Both the position numbers and the translations under genes were made by a program. From an uncultured Eubacteriales bacterium (GTDB taxonomy: Bacteria; Bacillota; Clostridia; Oscillospirales; Acutalibacteraceae), in assembly GCA_934643185.1 (NCBI GenBank), contig CAKUBN010000014.1, positions 1 through 47,601 of the forward strand: a stretch of 47,601 bases of DNA, in the 5' to 3' direction. Positions 23,556 to 32,541 of the stretch are shown in pieces; within the stretch, counting starts at the first letter, position 1; the number at the start of each line of letters is the position of its first letter. The notes beneath the pieces are model-generated. The model was not told the DNA's origin. It searched no databases and saw only the letters and a program-made list of their open reading frames with translations.

Positions 23556-23891
23556 ATGCAGGACAACGAGGCGCGCCTTCGTGAAATTGCCCGGCGCACG
23601 CACACTTTGCGCCGCAGGTGGGAAAATGCCCGCACGACCGGGCTTTCTGCAGCTTGCGTGATGCTGTTTGTGTGCACGGCGTCATTGGTGCACAGCGTGC
23701 AGCCGCCCGGTATATCGAGCGTTGCGGGCAGCGCGGGCACGGTGCTTCTGCATGGCGGCGCAGAAATGTATGTGCTTGTCGGCATTTTTGCGTTCGTGCT
23801 CGGCGCCGTGCTGACGATACTTTGCATCCGCTGGAAAGCAAAACAAGAAAAACACCCGCCAAAAGCGGACGAAGAGGAGGAAACGGAATGA
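23556..23891 (+). CDS. two-TM membrane protein, paralogue of the 21809 protein
   Basis: A 111-residue protein with the same plan as the protein at 21809: N-terminal E-A-R-L-x2-I-x2-RT-x2-L, TM1, a Gly/Ser-rich outside loop, then YVLVGIFAFVLG-type TM2 and a charged tail ending in acidic residues. ATG 23556 is chosen because AAGGAGGGTGGAGG lies directly before it; a GTG at 23538 is upstream of that Shine-Dalgarno sequence. The stop overlaps the start of the surface protein as ATGA. This pairing suggests it regulates, inserts or guards that protein, or is a second anti-sigma-like partner. Function unknown. Confidence 0.8.
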   Translation: MQDNEARLREIARRTHTLRRRWENARTTGLSAACVMLFVCTASLVHSVQPPGISSVAGSAGTVLLHGGAEMYVLVGIFAFVLGAVLTILCIRWKAKQEKHPPKADEEEETE

Positions 23892-26800
23892 AGAAAAAAC
23901 TGCTTAGCGTTTTACTTGCCCTGTGCATGGTGACTTGCCTTGTGCCGATCAGCGCTTTTGCCGAGGGCGAAACGGAAGAACTGCCCGTGTGCACCTGCGA
24001 AACGGCCTGCACGGCAGAAAGCATGAACGCAGACTGCCCCGTCTGCGGCGCAGAAGGCGCTTTGCCGGAAAACTGCGGAAAGTGCAGCGAACCGCTTGTG
24101 AATGACGCAGCGCCGGAGCCGGAAGGCGAAGAGAACGAAGAACAGCCGGAGGGTGAATCTTCCGAAGCGCAGCCCGAGGCTTCGCCGGTGGTGCTAAATG
24201 GTGAGGGTGAAACGCCCGCTGCCGCAGCGACAGAGGTCACAACGGCGGACGAATTGATTGCTGCTGTTGCAAACGGCGGCACAGTCAAGTTGATGGCGAA
24301 CGTGGCGATTTCGAGCCGAATCGACATTGTAGGAAATGTGACGATTGACCTGAACGGACATGTGATTCAGAGCAACGGCAGCAATATTATATTCCATATT
24401 CGGGGAGGAGCGGCTCTGACACTGGAGGACAGTGACCCCGGCAAAGTTCATTATTTCACCGGCGGCGATTTGTGGTCGTGGGATGACACAGCCACAGGTG
24501 GGCATGCTGTTAGCGGTGGTGTGATTACCGGCGGCAGAGTTCCAGCAATGGGAAGCAGCAACGCCGGAGGCGTGTTTATAAACAGGGGTGCCAGCTTTAC
24601 CATGAATGGCGGCAGCATCGTGGGGTGTGTCACTTCTTTTAGTGGCAGTTACGCCGGCGGTGTGTATAACGAAGGAACATTTACCATGAATGGTGGTAGT
24701 ATTCAGGGGTGTGTAGGCCCAAATTGGACAGGTGCAGGCGGTGTGTGTAATGCGGGTACCATGGTTGCCAATGGTGGGCGTATTGCAAATTGTGCCGGAG
24801 ATAGCAGTGCGCTGCGCAACGAAGGTACTGTTCGAGCAGATTCCGAAAAGTCAGGTACGGTATTTGAGGGCAACATAAATACCACCTTCGGCAGCATTGA
24901 TGACAGTGCTAAGTGTTCCGTAACTTTTGACACAGGCAGCGACACTTTATCGACACAGAAGGTACTGCGTGGACAGACGGCTTCTCGACCTGGTGACCCC
25001 ACCAAAGAAGGCTACGACTTTGTAGAGTGGCTGAAAGACGGAAAGGCTTATGATTTCAGTACGCCGGTGACGGAAAATATTACGCTCACAGCCCGGTGGC
25101 TCGTTCGGCTCACCGGCAACGGCACAGCGGAAGACCCCTATCAGATCGACACGGCAGAAAAGCTGAAACTGTTCCGGGACATCGTGAACGGCTCGAACGG
25201 GCAGACGCAGAATCGCTCTGCTTGTGCTGTGCTGACAAGTGACATCGTGCTGAACGACGGCACGTTTGACGATGACGGAAACTACACGGGCGGCAGCAAT
25301 GCCGCGCCGGAGCGCTGGACCCCAATGGGAGATTTCATAAGTTCATACAGCGGTACTTTTGACGGCGCAGGACATTCTGTAAAGGGACTGTACTACCTAG
25401 TGGTTGATAATACGTACGATGAAGAATGCTTAGCCGGTCTGTTTGGTTCCATCGACGGCGCCACAGTCATGAATGTGACGGTGAACGGATATATACGGCG
25501 CGGCGCGAATCCCAATAACGGCGCAAACGGCATGGCGGGAGGCATTGCGGGTGCGGCCACAAACTCGACGATACTTGGCTGCCGCAACATGTGCCGGATC
25601 ATAACCGATTATGACCGCGGTGATATCGGCGGTATTGCCGGAGCGATCACCGATACGACGGTCGAGAACTGCCGCAATGACGGATATATTACGATGATCG
25701 ATATAAGAAATTCCGCAGCCGGCGGCATAGTGGGCAACATGTCTGGTGGTATCGTAAAGAACTGCATCAATACCGGCAAGGTGGATGGCCCAAAATTAAC
25801 TCCCGATAAATATGATTATGTGGGCTGCGGCGGCGTTGTCGGCAGAATCAACAGAGGTCAGATCGCGGACTGCATCAATATCGGTGAAGTAAATGTTGCC
25901 GACTACGGCAATGCCGGTGGCATCGTAGGCTATACGAACGGTGGCAACGTAACTGTATGCAGTTGTTATAGCGTGGGTGCGGTGACCGCGGAGAACAATC
26001 TCAAGGCGGGCGGTATCTGCGGCACGATAAAGAGCGATTCTCCGACCTTTGAAAACTGCTATTATTCGGACAGTTTAGGGCTGAAAGTAGTTGGCAGCGG
26101 GGAAGGCACGATCAACAATACAACGCCGAAGGCCGCGGCGCAGTTTGCCGACGGTACGGTGCTGGAGCTGCTCATCAATGGCCGCGCCGAGGGCGAACAC
26201 CCGTGGGATACCGATTGCAGCAGCAAGCAGCTGACAGCCGGCGGCCCGCGACTGCCGGTACTGGCATGGCAGAATTTAGCCACGAACCACGAGGATACCG
26301 ACAAGGACCACCTCTGCGATTATTGTGAAAAGGCGATCTCCAATCACGAAGACACGAATAAAGATCATATTTGCGATTACTGCGAAAAAGTGATCTCGAA
26401 CCACACCGGCGGTGTGGCGACGTGCGTGGGGAAGGCGAAGTGCACATTCTGCGGCGTGGAATACGGCGCGATAGACCCGAATCATCACGAAGCCCTTACG
26501 CATGTTCCCGAAAAATCGGCTACAACTGAAGCGGAGGGCAACAAAGAATATTGGCATTGCGAGGACTGCAATAAGTTCTTCGCGGATGATACTGCAAAAA
26601 CGGAGATCAACGAAAAAGACACAGTCATTCCGAAGCTTCTGCCGGAAATCACGCCGACCCCGAAGCCGACTGCAACACCGACGCCGGTTCCAACGGAGCA
26701 GCCTGCGGCGACACCGAGCCCCACGCCCACAGCAGAGCCCACAACGGCACCTACAGCAACGCCGACGGCGATTCCTACAACAGTGCCCACAGCAACGCCA

Positions 26801-26938
26801 AAGCCCAATGTGGCGGAGAATAACCCGAGGACGGGCGATACTGCAAACTACACGGTGTGGTTCGCGCTGCTCGGCCTCAGCGGCGCGGCGGCCGGCATGA
26901 CGATTTTTGCGAAGAAGCGCAGAAAAAATAATCAATAA
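23888..26938 (+). CDS. large cell-wall surface protein with beta-helix and GLUG-like repeats
   Basis: An extracellular protein of 1016 residues. The signal peptide (1-25) is cut after AFA. A Cys-rich segment follows (CTCETACTAESMNADCPVCG, about 35-65), then an acidic linker. Residues about 115-340 form Gly/Asn-rich beta-helix turns (MNGGSI, AGGVYNEGTFTMNGGS). About 342-406 is a Listeria-Bacteroides (Flg_new) repeat (VTFDTG to TARWLV). About 411-741 resembles GLUG-motif repeats (GNGTAEDPYQI, IGGIAGAI, AGGIVGY). Two 19-residue Cys repeats (NHEDTDKDHLCDYCEK) begin at 800, then a Thr/Pro-rich spacer (about 920-976). NPRTGD, a TM helix and KKRRKNNQ form a sortase sorting signal. AGGAGG supports the start. 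Likely adhesin or structural surface protein. Confidence 0.88.
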   Translation: MKKKLLSVLLALCMVTCLVPISAFAEGETEELPVCTCETACTAESMNADCPVCGAEGALPENCGKCSEPLVNDAAPEPEGEENEEQPEGESSEAQPEASPVVLNGEGETPAAAATEVTTADELIAAVANGGTVKLMANVAISSRIDIVGNVTIDLNGHVIQSNGSNIIFHIRGGAALTLEDSDPGKVHYFTGGDLWSWDDTATGGHAVSGGVITGGRVPAMGSSNAGGVFINRGASFTMNGGSIVGCVTSFSGSYAGGVYNEGTFTMNGGSIQGCVGPNWTGAGGVCNAGTMVANGGRIANCAGDSSALRNEGTVRADSEKSGTVFEGNINTTFGSIDDSAKCSVTFDTGSDTLSTQKVLRGQTASRPGDPTKEGYDFVEWLKDGKAYDFSTPVTENITLTARWLVRLTGNGTAEDPYQIDTAEKLKLFRDIVNGSNGQTQNRSACAVLTSDIVLNDGTFDDDGNYTGGSNAAPERWTPMGDFISSYSGTFDGAGHSVKGLYYLVVDNTYDEECLAGLFGSIDGATVMNVTVNGYIRRGANPNNGANGMAGGIAGAATNSTILGCRNMCRIITDYDRGDIGGIAGAITDTTVENCRNDGYITMIDIRNSAAGGIVGNMSGGIVKNCINTGKVDGPKLTPDKYDYVGCGGVVGRINRGQIADCINIGEVNVADYGNAGGIVGYTNGGNVTVCSCYSVGAVTAENNLKAGGICGTIKSDSPTFENCYYSDSLGLKVVGSGEGTINNTTPKAAAQFADGTVLELLINGRAEGEHPWDTDCSSKQLTAGGPRLPVLAWQNLATNHEDTDKDHLCDYCEKAISNHEDTNKDHICDYCEKVISNHTGGVATCVGKAKCTFCGVEYGAIDPNHHEALTHVPEKSATTEAEGNKEYWHCEDCNKFFADDTAKTEINEKDTVIPKLLPEITPTPKPTATPTPVPTEQPAATPSPTPTAEPTTAPTATPTAIPTTVPTATPKPNVAENNPRTGDTANYTVWFALLGLSGAAAGMTIFAKKRRKNNQ
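26285..26398 (+). repeat. two tandem 57-bp repeats within the surface protein gene
   Basis: Copies at 26285-26341 and 26342-26398 encode NHEDTDKDHLCDYCEK-AIS and NHEDTNKDHICDYCEK-VIS. A third copy begins at 26399 (NH) but stops. Each has a CDYC pair and His/Asp residues that could bind metal. Confidence 0.85.
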
Positions 26939-27006
26939 CCGTTAACTGTATTCGGGGCGGCAAATCGGCCGAACGCCCGAAAAGCAAAATCACATAGGAA
27001 CTCAAA

Positions 27007-27053
27007 GCAAAAGCGGCAGCTGAACGCAGAAGGCAGCTGCCGCTTTTGCAATG
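27007..27053 (+). terminator. terminator after the surface protein gene
   Basis: A perfect 16-bp stem, GCAAAAGCGGCAGCTG with CAGCTGCCGCTTTTGC, and an 11-base loop. The T stretch (CTTTTG) is inside the stem. Confidence 0.8.
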
Positions 27054-27117
27054 CTTGCGCGAAACACGTGAATTATTGTAAAAAGCAAGTGAAATTTGTA
27101 CTTTCACCTCGGATTTC

Positions 27118-27146
27118 TGGACAAAGCGAAGGACACGTGTTATACT
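27118..27146 (+). promoter_or_regulatory. promoter of the diguanylate cyclase gene
   Basis: -35 TGGACA (27118-27123), 17-base spacer, -10 TATACT (27141-27146). Confidence 0.72.
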
Positions 27147-27214
27147 TACATTCAAACATAGTATCTAAAATTAACCCAATTTTATGTAAACTTAAACGAA
27201 ACGGCGGTGAACCT

Positions 27215-29140
27215 ATGAAGTCTCTAAAGCAAATCATCAACCGATATATTCGCAGTGCGACGATCGTGATGGCTTTGGTGATTCTTGCGGTGATCGCCTT
27301 TGCGGAAATTGCCATTGAGCAGGGCCGCGTGGAAGATACGGCGGCAAGCACCTTCGTGCGCCTGGAGCAGATCATCAAGGAAAACGAGAGCGAGCTGAAG
27401 CAGATCAAGGAGAAATACGACGAGACCTGTCTGCACGACGCCGAGGCCATTGCGTACTTGCTGCAAAAGGACCCCGAGGCTGTGAATGATACCTTGAAGC
27501 TGAAAAAATATGCGGATTTGCTGGAGCTTAGCGAGATCCATATTTTCGACGAGACCGGCACCATCGTTTCCGGCACGAACCCGGAATATTACGGTTATTC
27601 GTTTTCCTCCGGCGAGCAAATGGCGTTTTTTGAGCCGATGCTGGAGGACAAATCGCTGCAGCTTGTGCAGGAGGCCCGCCCAAACACCGCAGAGGGCAAA
27701 AACATGCAGTATTCTGCGGTGTGGAGCGCAGACGGCTCGTTCATTGTGGAGGTGGGCAAGGACCCGAAGCTTGTGACGGAGGCCACGGAGAAAAACGAGC
27801 TTTCGTATATTTTCCAGCAGCTGGATATCAGCCCGGAGATCGATTACTGCGCCGTGGATGCCGAAACGCAGTCCGTCATCGGCGCGACAAATACGGATAT
27901 GATGGGGAAGACTGTGACAGAGCTCGGCATCCCGCCGGAAAGCATGCAGAAGGAAGCACACGGCTTTCATGCGAACATAGAGGGAAAATCTTACTTCTGC
28001 GTTTTCAAAAAGATCGACAGCCGCTATATGGGGTTCATCATGCCAACGGATGTGATGTATGAGCGCATCCCGATCGACCTTTTGAGCCTTACGCTATGTC
28101 TGATCTTGGTGTGCGGCACGCTGACGGTTTTCGTCACGAACTGCGTGAACCGCTATGTCATCCGTAACATTCACCGTGTAAACAGCAAGCTCAGCAATAT
28201 CACGCAGGGCAATTTGGATGAGAAAGTCAACGTGCAGAGCAGCCGGGAATTTTCCGCACTCAGCCGGTATATCAATGAGATGGTCGGCAGCCTTGTGAAC
28301 AACGACCGCAAAATGTCGTATGTTTTGAGCCGCACGGAAATGAACATCGGCGTGTATGAATATCGCGATGGCGTGCAGCAGGTGTATTGCACGGAGCGTA
28401 TTCCGCAGGTTTTCGGTTGGACGGCGGAGGAGACGGCGTATTACACCGGCGACCGCGTGCACCTGTATACGTTTATTGAGGAGCTGCGCCGCAGCCGTGT
28501 GGTCGGTGAACGCGGCGTATACCGCATTCCGGGCGACCCGGACCGCTACATAAAGCTGGAAGAAGCGCACGAGGAAAGCAGTGTGTTCGGCGTGGTGAAC
28601 GATGTGACCGAGGACGTGCAGCGCCGCATACAGATCGAATCCGAGCGTGATACCGACCCGCTGACCCGGCTGTATAATCGCCGCGGTTTAAGCCGCCGTG
28701 TGGAGCGCATTTTGGAAGCGGGCACGGATGACACCTGCGCCGTCGTGATGATCGACCTTGACGACCTCAAGGAGATCAACGACACCTACGGTCACGAGGG
28801 CGGCGACCGGTATATCATTTCCGCCGCGGAGGTTTTAAAAAATATCGTGGGCGAAAGCGGCCTTGCCGCACGCCATGGCGGCGACGAATTTGTGCTGTTC
28901 CTCAGGGCAGAAAATGAAGCGGCACTGCAGGAGAAGCTGCGGCAGCTTGAAAGCGCGCAGGATGATGCCGAAGCCGTGCTGCATGACGGCCAGCGGGTAC
29001 CGCTGCGGTTCTCCATGGGCTGCTGCTTCCTAAACGACACCGCCGCGCCGTATGACGAAATGCTTGAAAAGGCGGATATCGCCATGTACCAAAACAAACG
29101 CCAGCGCAAAGAAAAGCTCGGCAAACAGCCGCGCATATAA
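27215..29140 (+). CDS. membrane-bound diguanylate cyclase
   Basis: Makes cyclic di-GMP from GTP, under control of an extracellular sensor. In the 641 residues, TM1 is at about 14-36, a Cache-like outside domain at about 37-285, and TM2 at about 290-312. A HAMP-like segment follows, then a PAS-like region (about 370-460). The C-terminal GGDEF domain has the metal/substrate segment DLDDLKEINDTYGHEGGD and an intact GGDEF at 555-559. No RxxD inhibitory site precedes it (SGLAARHGGDEF), so product inhibition at that site is not expected. The ATG at 27215 follows GGCGGTGA; a longer frame from 27068 would cover the promoter. Monocistronic. Confidence 0.9.
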   Translation: MKSLKQIINRYIRSATIVMALVILAVIAFAEIAIEQGRVEDTAASTFVRLEQIIKENESELKQIKEKYDETCLHDAEAIAYLLQKDPEAVNDTLKLKKYADLLELSEIHIFDETGTIVSGTNPEYYGYSFSSGEQMAFFEPMLEDKSLQLVQEARPNTAEGKNMQYSAVWSADGSFIVEVGKDPKLVTEATEKNELSYIFQQLDISPEIDYCAVDAETQSVIGATNTDMMGKTVTELGIPPESMQKEAHGFHANIEGKSYFCVFKKIDSRYMGFIMPTDVMYERIPIDLLSLTLCLILVCGTLTVFVTNCVNRYVIRNIHRVNSKLSNITQGNLDEKVNVQSSREFSALSRYINEMVGSLVNNDRKMSYVLSRTEMNIGVYEYRDGVQQVYCTERIPQVFGWTAEETAYYTGDRVHLYTFIEELRRSRVVGERGVYRIPGDPDRYIKLEEAHEESSVFGVVNDVTEDVQRRIQIESERDTDPLTRLYNRRGLSRRVERILEAGTDDTCAVVMIDLDDLKEINDTYGHEGGDRYIISAAEVLKNIVGESGLAARHGGDEFVLFLRAENEAALQEKLRQLESAQDDAEAVLHDGQRVPLRFSMGCCFLNDTAAPYDEMLEKADIAMYQNKRQRKEKLGKQPRI

Positions 29141-29151
29141 AAGGACAAAAC

Positions 29152-29197
29152 AAAAATCACCGGGAAAGCCCAATGCAGGCATTTCTCGGTGATTTTT
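29152..29197. terminator. bidirectional terminator between the GGDEF gene and 29211
   Basis: AAAATCACCGGGAAA pairs with TTTCTCGGTGATTTT, with A/T runs on both sides, between convergent genes. Confidence 0.85.
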
Positions 29198-29210
29198 AGT
29201 TTAAATGTTA

Positions 29211-29504
29211 TTATTCCGCCAGTGCGCGGGTGAGCCAGGCGTCGGCGATGTCCAGTGCAAGGTAAAGGCCGTTTTTCTCGCTGGTCTTTACGATCTGCTT
29301 TCTGGAGCGGATCTCCGGGTCGGTGAGCATGAGCTGCACGATGCACTTGTCGGCAACCTCCATGTCCTCCACGGTCTTCTTTGTTTTGATGTCGATTTTG
29401 ATGACGTATTTATCGGTCATGTTTCCGTAATACAGCGTGTCGCCGCTGCGCACAAGGGGCTTGCCGCGATACATGGGAAACGGGCTCTTCTGCTTTTCGC
29501 TCAT
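29211..29504 (-). CDS. uncharacterised small protein (YRGKPLVRSGDTLYYG type)
   Basis: A 97-residue soluble protein. I know similar uncharacterised sequences in Clostridia that share the N-terminal FPMYRGKPLVRSGDTLYYGNMTDKYV pattern in parts, but no function. It has no TM segment or catalytic motif. The start is ATG 29504, 10 bases after AAAGGA; a TTG nine bases earlier is an alternative. It is a single gene with its own promoter. Confidence 0.75.
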   Translation of the reverse strand: MSEKQKSPFPMYRGKPLVRSGDTLYYGNMTDKYVIKIDIKTKKTVEDMEVADKCIVQLMLTDPEIRSRKQIVKTSEKNGLYLALDIADAWLTRALAE

Positions 29505-29590
29505 AGTATGCAAATCCTTTCATAAAGTCTCGTTGGAGAAATGCCGAACTTTCAAAGTACGGCGCAAATGCATTCAATACACTTTTAAAT

Positions 29591-29619
29591 AGTATAGCAT
29601 AGATTCAGAAAAAAGACAA
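29591..29619 (-). promoter_or_regulatory. promoter of the 29211-29504 gene
   Basis: Minus strand: -35 TTGTCT (29619-29614), 17-base spacer, -10 TATACT (29596-29591). Confidence 0.72.
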
Positions 29620-29642
29620 CTTGTATTTGCACATTTGAAAAT

Positions 29643-29685
29643 AAAAATTGCCGCCAACGGGGAAGACCCGCCAAGCGGCAATTTT
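29643..29685 (-). terminator. terminator after ireB
   Basis: AAAATTGCCGC pairs with GCGGCAATTTT; on the minus strand it is followed by TATTTT. Confidence 0.8.
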
Positions 29686-29735
29686 CGGTTTCAGGCAATA
29701 CCGCGCATAAAGCGGCGGCACATCAGAAAACAGGC

Positions 29736-29993
29736 TTATTCGCCCAAATAGGTACGCACCATTGCTTTGAGCAGCTCATCGCGGTCAATTTTGCGGATGA
29801 GGCTGCGCGCGTTGTTGTGCGTTGTGATGTATGTGGGATCTTCCGAGAGAATATATCCCACGATCTGGCTGATGGGGTTGTAGCCTTTTTCTTTGAGTGC
29901 ATCGTAAACCTGTACGAGCACCTGCTGCATATCGAGCTTCTGCGGCGTCTCAATGCTGAAAGTCTGGGTGCGGTCGCTGAAATCTTCTGCCAT
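29736..29993 (-). CDS. ireB: IreB-family regulatory phosphoprotein
   Basis: An 85-residue protein of the UPF0297/IreB family. In Enterococcus faecalis IreB is phosphorylated on N-terminal Thr by the kinase IreK and affects cephalosporin resistance and envelope stress. The family core YDALKEKGYNPISQIVGYILSEDP and THNNARSLI is complete, and T9 and T11 in DRTQTF are candidate phosphosites. The start is ATG 29993, since AGGAGGTG lies 7 bases upstream; a frame starting at 30053 would include it. The usual neighbour ruvX/yrrK is not in the window. In this region the gene stands alone. Confidence 0.93.
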   Translation of the reverse strand: MAEDFSDRTQTFSIETPQKLDMQQVLVQVYDALKEKGYNPISQIVGYILSEDPTYITTHNNARSLIRKIDRDELLKAMVRTYLGE

Positions 29994-30165
29994 GTGGAAC
30001 ACCTCCTCGTTTTCCGATCGTGTAAAGGCTGCAAAATACAGCCTACGTTTCATTGTATGCCGGGCCCGGTGTTTTATTCGCGCATAAAATCATGACAAAT
30101 AAACACTGTATACAGCATACCGCAAAACAACAAAAAAAGCAAGCGGTACGAAAATTTTTAACAAA

Positions 30166-32523
30166 TTATCTCAGCACAACGCCGATCTTCGCAAGGTTCT
30201 CGATGATGGTATCGACGTAGCTCTGCACTTCGTTCTTTGCAAGCGTCTTCTCGTTCGAGGAGAACGTGAAGCGCAGCGTGATGCTCTTAACGACGCCGTT
30301 GTAGGAATCGATGAGCGCGACGTTCTTAAGCAGCGGCGTGACGTTCTGCCATGCAGCGGAAAGTGCGCTGTACGTCTGGTCTGCGCCGATGACGAGGGAG
30401 AGGTCGATGTCGATGCCCGGGAACTTGGAGGGTTCCTCATAGTGAATAACGGATGCTGCCATGGAGGAGAGCGTATCCATGTTCAGTTCACCGGCAACGA
30501 TGACGGCTTTCTTATCGATCTTCGTCTGTACGGACGGATGTACGACCGTGATAAAGCCGACGTATGTGCCGTCGAGATAGATCTCTGCGGTGTTGCGCGG
30601 GTGCTGCCAGTTGTGCTTTGCTTCCGCGATGCGGAACTCAAAGTAACGGTGCTTCAGCTCTTTGCTGATGGAAGCCATGATGTCGCGCAGGCCGAGGTAG
30701 AGTTCCTTTTCGCTTTTAGTGCGGCTGTACAGCGCAATGCCAAGGTGCTTCTGCTCATCGCACAGACCGTCTTCGCCGAGGCCGTTGATAACGCGGGCAA
30801 TCTCGAACACACCAAAATCATTTGCGTATGCTTTGTTTTCGTTGACGTAAGTGATCATCGTCGGCACCATGGAGCGGCGCAGCACGGTGTGGTCCGGCGT
30901 CATGGCGTTGATGACGCGCACGTTGTCCTCAATCTCGATGTTGAGGTCCTTGTACTTCTTCGCGTCGCACCAGATGTAGGAGTGCACTTCGTGCATGCCG
31001 TAGCGCTGCACGAGCAGGTCTTTCGTCCAGCGGTCATCATTGTTGCCCGCGGTGCGCATGACCGGCGCCAAAGCTGCCTTTGTGGTCGTAATCTTGAAGT
31101 TATCGTAGCCGTAAACACGGGTGATCTCCTCGATGATGTCGGCCTTGATGGTGACATCCTTCGTTGCACGCCAGGACGGCACGTGCGCGGTGAAGACTTC
31201 GTTTTCAAGCGTCGGTGCGAAGCCGAGCGCGGAAAGCGTATTCAAAATCTGTTCGTCGGAAATATCGATGCCCGTATAACGGTCTACAAATTTCTTATCG
31301 AACGTGATGTCGATTTTGTCGTAGTGGCGGACATAGACGTCTGTCATGGAGGAGATGATCTCCACACCCGGGTCGATCTCGGTGAGCAGCTGCATGAAGT
31401 GCTCGATGGCGACGTCGGTCATTTCCGGGTCAAGGGTCTTCTCATAACGCATGGAAGCATCCGTGCGCAAACCGATGCGCGTGGAGGACTTGCGCACGCT
31501 TACAGCGTCAAAGTTTGCGGATTCGAGCAGCAGGCTGTCCGTGTTATCTTCAATCTCGGAGTTGAGACCGCCCATGATGCCCGCGATGGCGACCGGCTCT
31601 TCCTTGGAGCAGATCATCAGCGTGTTTTCGTCGATGCGGCGCTTTGTGCCGTCCAGCGTTTCAAACTCGAACGGAGCGGAGAAGCGCTGCACCTGAATGG
31701 AATCGACCTTTGCGCAGTCGAACGCGTGCATCGGCTGGCCGAGCTCGAGCATGAGGTAGTTTGTGAGGTCGGCAAGCAGGTTGATGGCACGCATGCCGCA
31801 GTAAAAGAGACGAATGCGCATATCAACCGGGCTGACCTTCTTCGTGATGTTGCGCACCTTGAGGCCCGTGTAGCGGTAGCAGAGCTCTTTATCGCGGATA
31901 TCGATATCGATGCCCGGCAGAGAAGCGTAGGGGGTGAGATCCATGCGGCTGACCGGCTTTAATTCACGATTGGTCAGCGCTGCAAATTCGCGCGCGATGC
32001 CGTAGTGACCCCAAAGGTCCGGGCGGTTCGTCAGAGACTTATTATCGACCTCGAACACAACGTCCTTTACGCCGTATGCGTCCGTAATCTGTGTGCCGAG
32101 CGGCAGGTCATCCGTGATCTCCCACAGGCCGCTGTGGTCGGCGCTGATGCCGAGTTCTTTTTCGGAGCAGCACATGCCGTGCGATTCATAGCCTGCAATT
32201 TTTGCGCAGGTGATCTCCATGCCGGAAACGGAGCCGCCTTCGCGGGCAAAGGCAACAAGCATGCCCTCGCGCACGTTTGGCGCGCCGCATACGCAGTCAT
32301 AGACCTTGTCGCCTGCATCGACCTTCAAGAGGTGCAGTTTTTTGGAATCCGGGTGGTTTTCGATGGAAACGATGCGCGCAACAACAACATCTTTGATGTC
32401 GCGGCCCATATAATAGATGTCTTCGACCTCTGCGGTGGAAAGCGTGAACTGGTGGATCAGCTTTTCAAGGTCCAAGCCGGAAAGATCAACGAAGTCGTTG
32501 ATCCAGTTCATTGAAATCAGCAT
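30166..32523 (-). CDS. pheT: phenylalanine-tRNA ligase beta subunit
   Basis: The tRNA-binding and editing subunit of the alpha2-beta2 enzyme that charges tRNA-Phe. The 785 residues match the family. An OB-fold tRNA-binding domain lies at about 40-150 (VARIVSIENHPDSKKLHLLKV), then the B3/B4 editing domain, the B5 domain, the catalytic-like core, and the C-terminal FDX-ACB anticodon-binding domain (about 690-785, with EEPSKFPGIDIDLSLV). The start is ATG 32523 with AAGGAG 8 bases before. It follows pheS by 18 bases in the T-box-controlled operon. Confidence 0.97.
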   Translation of the reverse strand: MLISMNWINDFVDLSGLDLEKLIHQFTLSTAEVEDIYYMGRDIKDVVVARIVSIENHPDSKKLHLLKVDAGDKVYDCVCGAPNVREGMLVAFAREGGSVSGMEITCAKIAGYESHGMCCSEKELGISADHSGLWEITDDLPLGTQITDAYGVKDVVFEVDNKSLTNRPDLWGHYGIAREFAALTNRELKPVSRMDLTPYASLPGIDIDIRDKELCYRYTGLKVRNITKKVSPVDMRIRLFYCGMRAINLLADLTNYLMLELGQPMHAFDCAKVDSIQVQRFSAPFEFETLDGTKRRIDENTLMICSKEEPVAIAGIMGGLNSEIEDNTDSLLLESANFDAVSVRKSSTRIGLRTDASMRYEKTLDPEMTDVAIEHFMQLLTEIDPGVEIISSMTDVYVRHYDKIDITFDKKFVDRYTGIDISDEQILNTLSALGFAPTLENEVFTAHVPSWRATKDVTIKADIIEEITRVYGYDNFKITTTKAALAPVMRTAGNNDDRWTKDLLVQRYGMHEVHSYIWCDAKKYKDLNIEIEDNVRVINAMTPDHTVLRRSMVPTMITYVNENKAYANDFGVFEIARVINGLGEDGLCDEQKHLGIALYSRTKSEKELYLGLRDIMASISKELKHRYFEFRIAEAKHNWQHPRNTAEIYLDGTYVGFITVVHPSVQTKIDKKAVIVAGELNMDTLSSMAASVIHYEEPSKFPGIDIDLSLVIGADQTYSALSAAWQNVTPLLKNVALIDSYNGVVKSITLRFTFSSNEKTLAKNEVQSYVDTIIENLAKIGVVLR

Positions 32524-32541
32524 TGTAACGACTCCTTTTCT

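Noticed and set aside
30442..31962. 506-codon plus-strand open frame opposite pheT
   Set aside because: pheT is unmistakable on the minus strand; the plus frame has no recognisable domain or Shine-Dalgarno sequence.
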